Shown here: positions 6,954 through 8,283 of the stretch, one piece after another
Layout: every line of letters begins with the position of its first letter
How positions within the stretch are numbered: the first letter of the stretch is position 1
Assembly: GCA_943329105.2 (NCBI GenBank)
Contig: CALQCP020000090.1
Span: 1 to 8,283, forward strand
DNA length: 8,283 nucleotides
Origin: Chitinophaga pinensis
GTDB taxonomy: Bacteria > Planctomycetota > Phycisphaerae > Phycisphaerales > SM1A02
Direction: 5' to 3'
Position numbers and translations under genes: made by a program
The notes under the pieces: generated by a model
Told to the model about the DNA's origin: nothing
Database searches by the model: none
What the model saw: the letters and a program-made list of their open reading frames with translations, nothing else

Positions 6954-8102
6954 TCAGTCTCCGATACGGAGCATGTCACGGCCAAGGATGCCGTCGACCG
7001 TCGTGACACCAGCGCTGCACGAGCCCTGGCCAGTGGTGAGCATGTCGTAAGCAGCCGATGAGTAGTACGCGCTTGTGCCACCCGAAGCTACAAACCACAA
7101 ACTTCCACTTGCGACCGATGTGCCAGAGGATGCCGATGACTGGGCAATCGCCAAGTCATTGTCCTGCTGGATACCAGCAATCGACACCACCTGAGTGTGA
7201 CCATCAAAGCAGAGCGTTGCCGGGGCGCTGTTGTAGCCCTGGTTGTAGAACCATGGAGTTGGCGTAGAGAACGCAGGGTTCACTTCGCCGCCTTCCATGT
7301 TCTGGAGCCATTGATGCTCCCACATGCGCCACTTCAGCGATGGGTACTGCGCAAGACCTGCGCCTGGGCTCTTGAAAGCACCGGGCATGGTGGCCTTGGT
7401 TGGCTTTGCACCAAACGTCGCGGAACCACCGTTACCAGTCTTACGCGACCACGCTAGGACGTCCGGGGACCACATGGCGGCCGGGCTCCAGCAATAGGTG
7501 GGGGTTTCAAAGTCACCGTTGGTGTAGTTGAACTCAACCGGAGTTGAGAAGTACTTGTCAATCTTGGCGAGCGTGATCTTGTCCTTCGGGGCCCAGAAGA
7601 CCTTGTCGTAGAACTTGCCGCCGACGTAACTGTTGAACGCCTTGCAATTGGTGAGACGCCATGAGCCTTCCCAACGTGCGGATGCTCCCCAGAAATCGCA
7701 GGCCTGATACGTCACAAAGTTGCCGCAGTTTCCTGGCCATCCAGAGCATCGCTGAGGGGTACCAGAAACCCAATAGCCCCACAGACCACCACCCGAATCC
7801 CAGCCGAGGATCATCTGCGGGATGCACTGCGTAGCAGTGATGGCCGTGCATGCGCCGGCGATTGCATCGCCATACATGCCGCACTCGTCAGGAACAGCAG
7901 TGAACTGCCGGTCGTTGTAGTCAGCCCCGTACGCGTTACACGCAGCACTCAGGTTGCGGAGATTGCCCAAACTCTGCGTGATGAGCGCAGCGTCTCGAGC
8001 CTTACCAATCGCAGGCAACAGGATCGCAATGAGCAGCGCGATGATCGAAACGACCACCAACAGCTCAACGATCGTGAAGCCCTTCTTATTGAGGCGGTTC
8101 AT
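6954..8102 (-). CDS. Large type IV prepilin / type II pseudopilin-like protein, Cys- and Trp-rich
   Basis: The protein has 382 residues, long for a pilin (usually 130-200) but common among planctomycete pilin-like proteins. A short basic leader MNRLNKKG precedes FTIVELLVVV, so a PilD-type prepilin peptidase would cut after G8, leaving N-methylated F9 and the conserved Glu at mature position 5 (E13). The hydrophobic helix runs to about L29, followed by LPAIGKARDAA. The exported C-terminal domain has 11 Cys (55, 74, 85, 93, 119, 126, 135, 153, 204, 298, 362) and about 16 Trp, suggesting disulfides and an aromatic surface. LCFDGHTQVV (297-306) resembles the C-terminal DGH strand of related secretion-type pseudopilins. 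The frame is open to 8180, but ATG 8102 has GAGG seven bases upstream and gives the normal short leader. The stop is followed by a strong terminator. Its function is a pilus, secretion-apparatus or surface role; which one is unknown. Confidence 0.9.
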   Translation of the reverse strand: MNRLNKKGFTIVELLVVVSIIALLIAILLPAIGKARDAALITQSLGNLRNLSAACNAYGADYNDRQFTAVPDECGMYGDAIAGACTAITATQCIPQMILGWDSGGGLWGYWVSGTPQRCSGWPGNCGNFVTYQACDFWGASARWEGSWRLTNCKAFNSYVGGKFYDKVFWAPKDKITLAKIDKYFSTPVEFNYTNGDFETPTYCWSPAAMWSPDVLAWSRKTGNGGSATFGAKPTKATMPGAFKSPGAGLAQYPSLKWRMWEHQWLQNMEGGEVNPAFSTPTPWFYNQGYNSAPATLCFDGHTQVVSIAGIQQDNDLAIAQSSASSGTSVASGSLWFVASGGTSAYYSSAAYDMLTTGQGSCSAGVTTVDGILGRDMLRIGD

Positions 8103-8283
8103 GTACCTACCTCGCCTTTCTGCAGCCCGTAGGCATGCATGAAGAGTCCAAACCAAGATGTGACCGGCACTGAAGTTCACCGAGGCTTCAAGGATCGGTG
8201 TTCCAGACCGGCGGGCTGGACTCGAACAGGTGCGGACCTTTGGCGGCAGGCCCGCGAAGCCGTTTCAGAAATCCAACCACACC
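8103..8283 (-). other. Upstream region of the pilin-like gene
   Basis: No coding region is evident to the right edge. The only translation signal is the Shine-Dalgarno next to the pilin start. A small inverted repeat (caccga at 8178-8183, tcggtg at 8195-8200) and a seven-base direct repeat gaccggc (8162-8168, 8206-8212) are present and may be chance. No convincing -35/-10 pair was found, although the pilin promoter is expected here or beyond the edge. Confidence 0.4.
8110..8113 (-). promoter_or_regulatory. Ribosome binding site of the pilin-like gene
   Basis: GAGG on the minus strand, within GCGAGGTAGG, is seven bases before the ATG at 8102. It decides this start over the in-frame ATG at 8180, which would place the prepilin leader far inside the protein. 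Confidence 0.65.

Noticed and set aside
8103..8180. Extension of the pilin frame to an ATG at 8180
   Set aside because: Prepilin leaders are short and basic; ATG 8102 gives an eight-residue leader and has GAGG at good spacing.
8162..8212. Small inverted and direct repeats upstream of the pilin gene as a riboswitch
   Set aside because: The stems are only six or seven bases and I could not match them to any known riboswitch core.
8190..8250. tRNA-like T-loop (minus strand GTTCGAGTCC)
   Set aside because: The flanking five-base stem does not pair, there is no matching acceptor, anticodon or D arm, and no CCA end.

Overview
The window most resembles a Planctomycetota genome, probably of the Phycisphaerae. 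The main clue is a large prepilin-like protein whose N-terminus (KKGFTIVELLVVV, then ALLIAILLPAIGKAR) is of the type found in many copies in that group. The fairly GC-rich sequence, a secreted glycosidase with an added carbohydrate-binding-type module, and an M28 peptidase carrying PA and PDZ domains all fit a polymer-degrading planctomycete. Taxonomy is inferred from protein style only; there is no rRNA in the window.

Layout. (1) Positions 1-1669, minus strand: a short-chain dehydrogenase/reductase (SDR) followed after 59 bp by an EamA/DMT-type membrane transporter whose C-terminus runs off the left edge; the pair is probably one operon. (2) Positions 1670-1712: a 43-bp divergent spacer with a near-palindrome centred midway between two start codons. 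(3) Positions 1713-4667, plus strand: a 984-residue secreted glycoside hydrolase of family GH95 (alpha-L-fucosidase/galactosidase type) with an N-terminal jelly-roll domain like that of sialate O-acetylesterases. (4) Positions 4683-6806, minus strand, convergent with GH95 across 15 bp: an exported M28 zinc aminopeptidase-like protein with PA and PDZ domains. (5) Positions 6860-6897: a textbook intrinsic terminator on the minus strand. (6) Positions 6954-8102, minus strand: a 382-residue Cys- and Trp-rich type IV prepilin/pseudopilin-like protein, preceded by about 180 bp of leader or intergenic DNA.

How the genes may work together. GH95 would remove terminal fucose (or galactose) from glycans outside the cytoplasm, the M28 protein would trim peptides there, and the pilin-like protein is a surface or secretion-system component. 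The SDR and EamA proteins could act on or move small metabolites, but nothing in the sequence ties them to fucose. The pilin and M28 genes are separated by a terminator, so they are neighbours and not an operon. No mobile element, CRISPR array, tRNA or rRNA was found. I see no clear undescribed multi-gene system. The points most worth a second look are the GH95 domain fusion, the SDR with a degraded catalytic tetrad, the symmetric 43-bp divergent spacer and the Cys/Trp-rich pilin.
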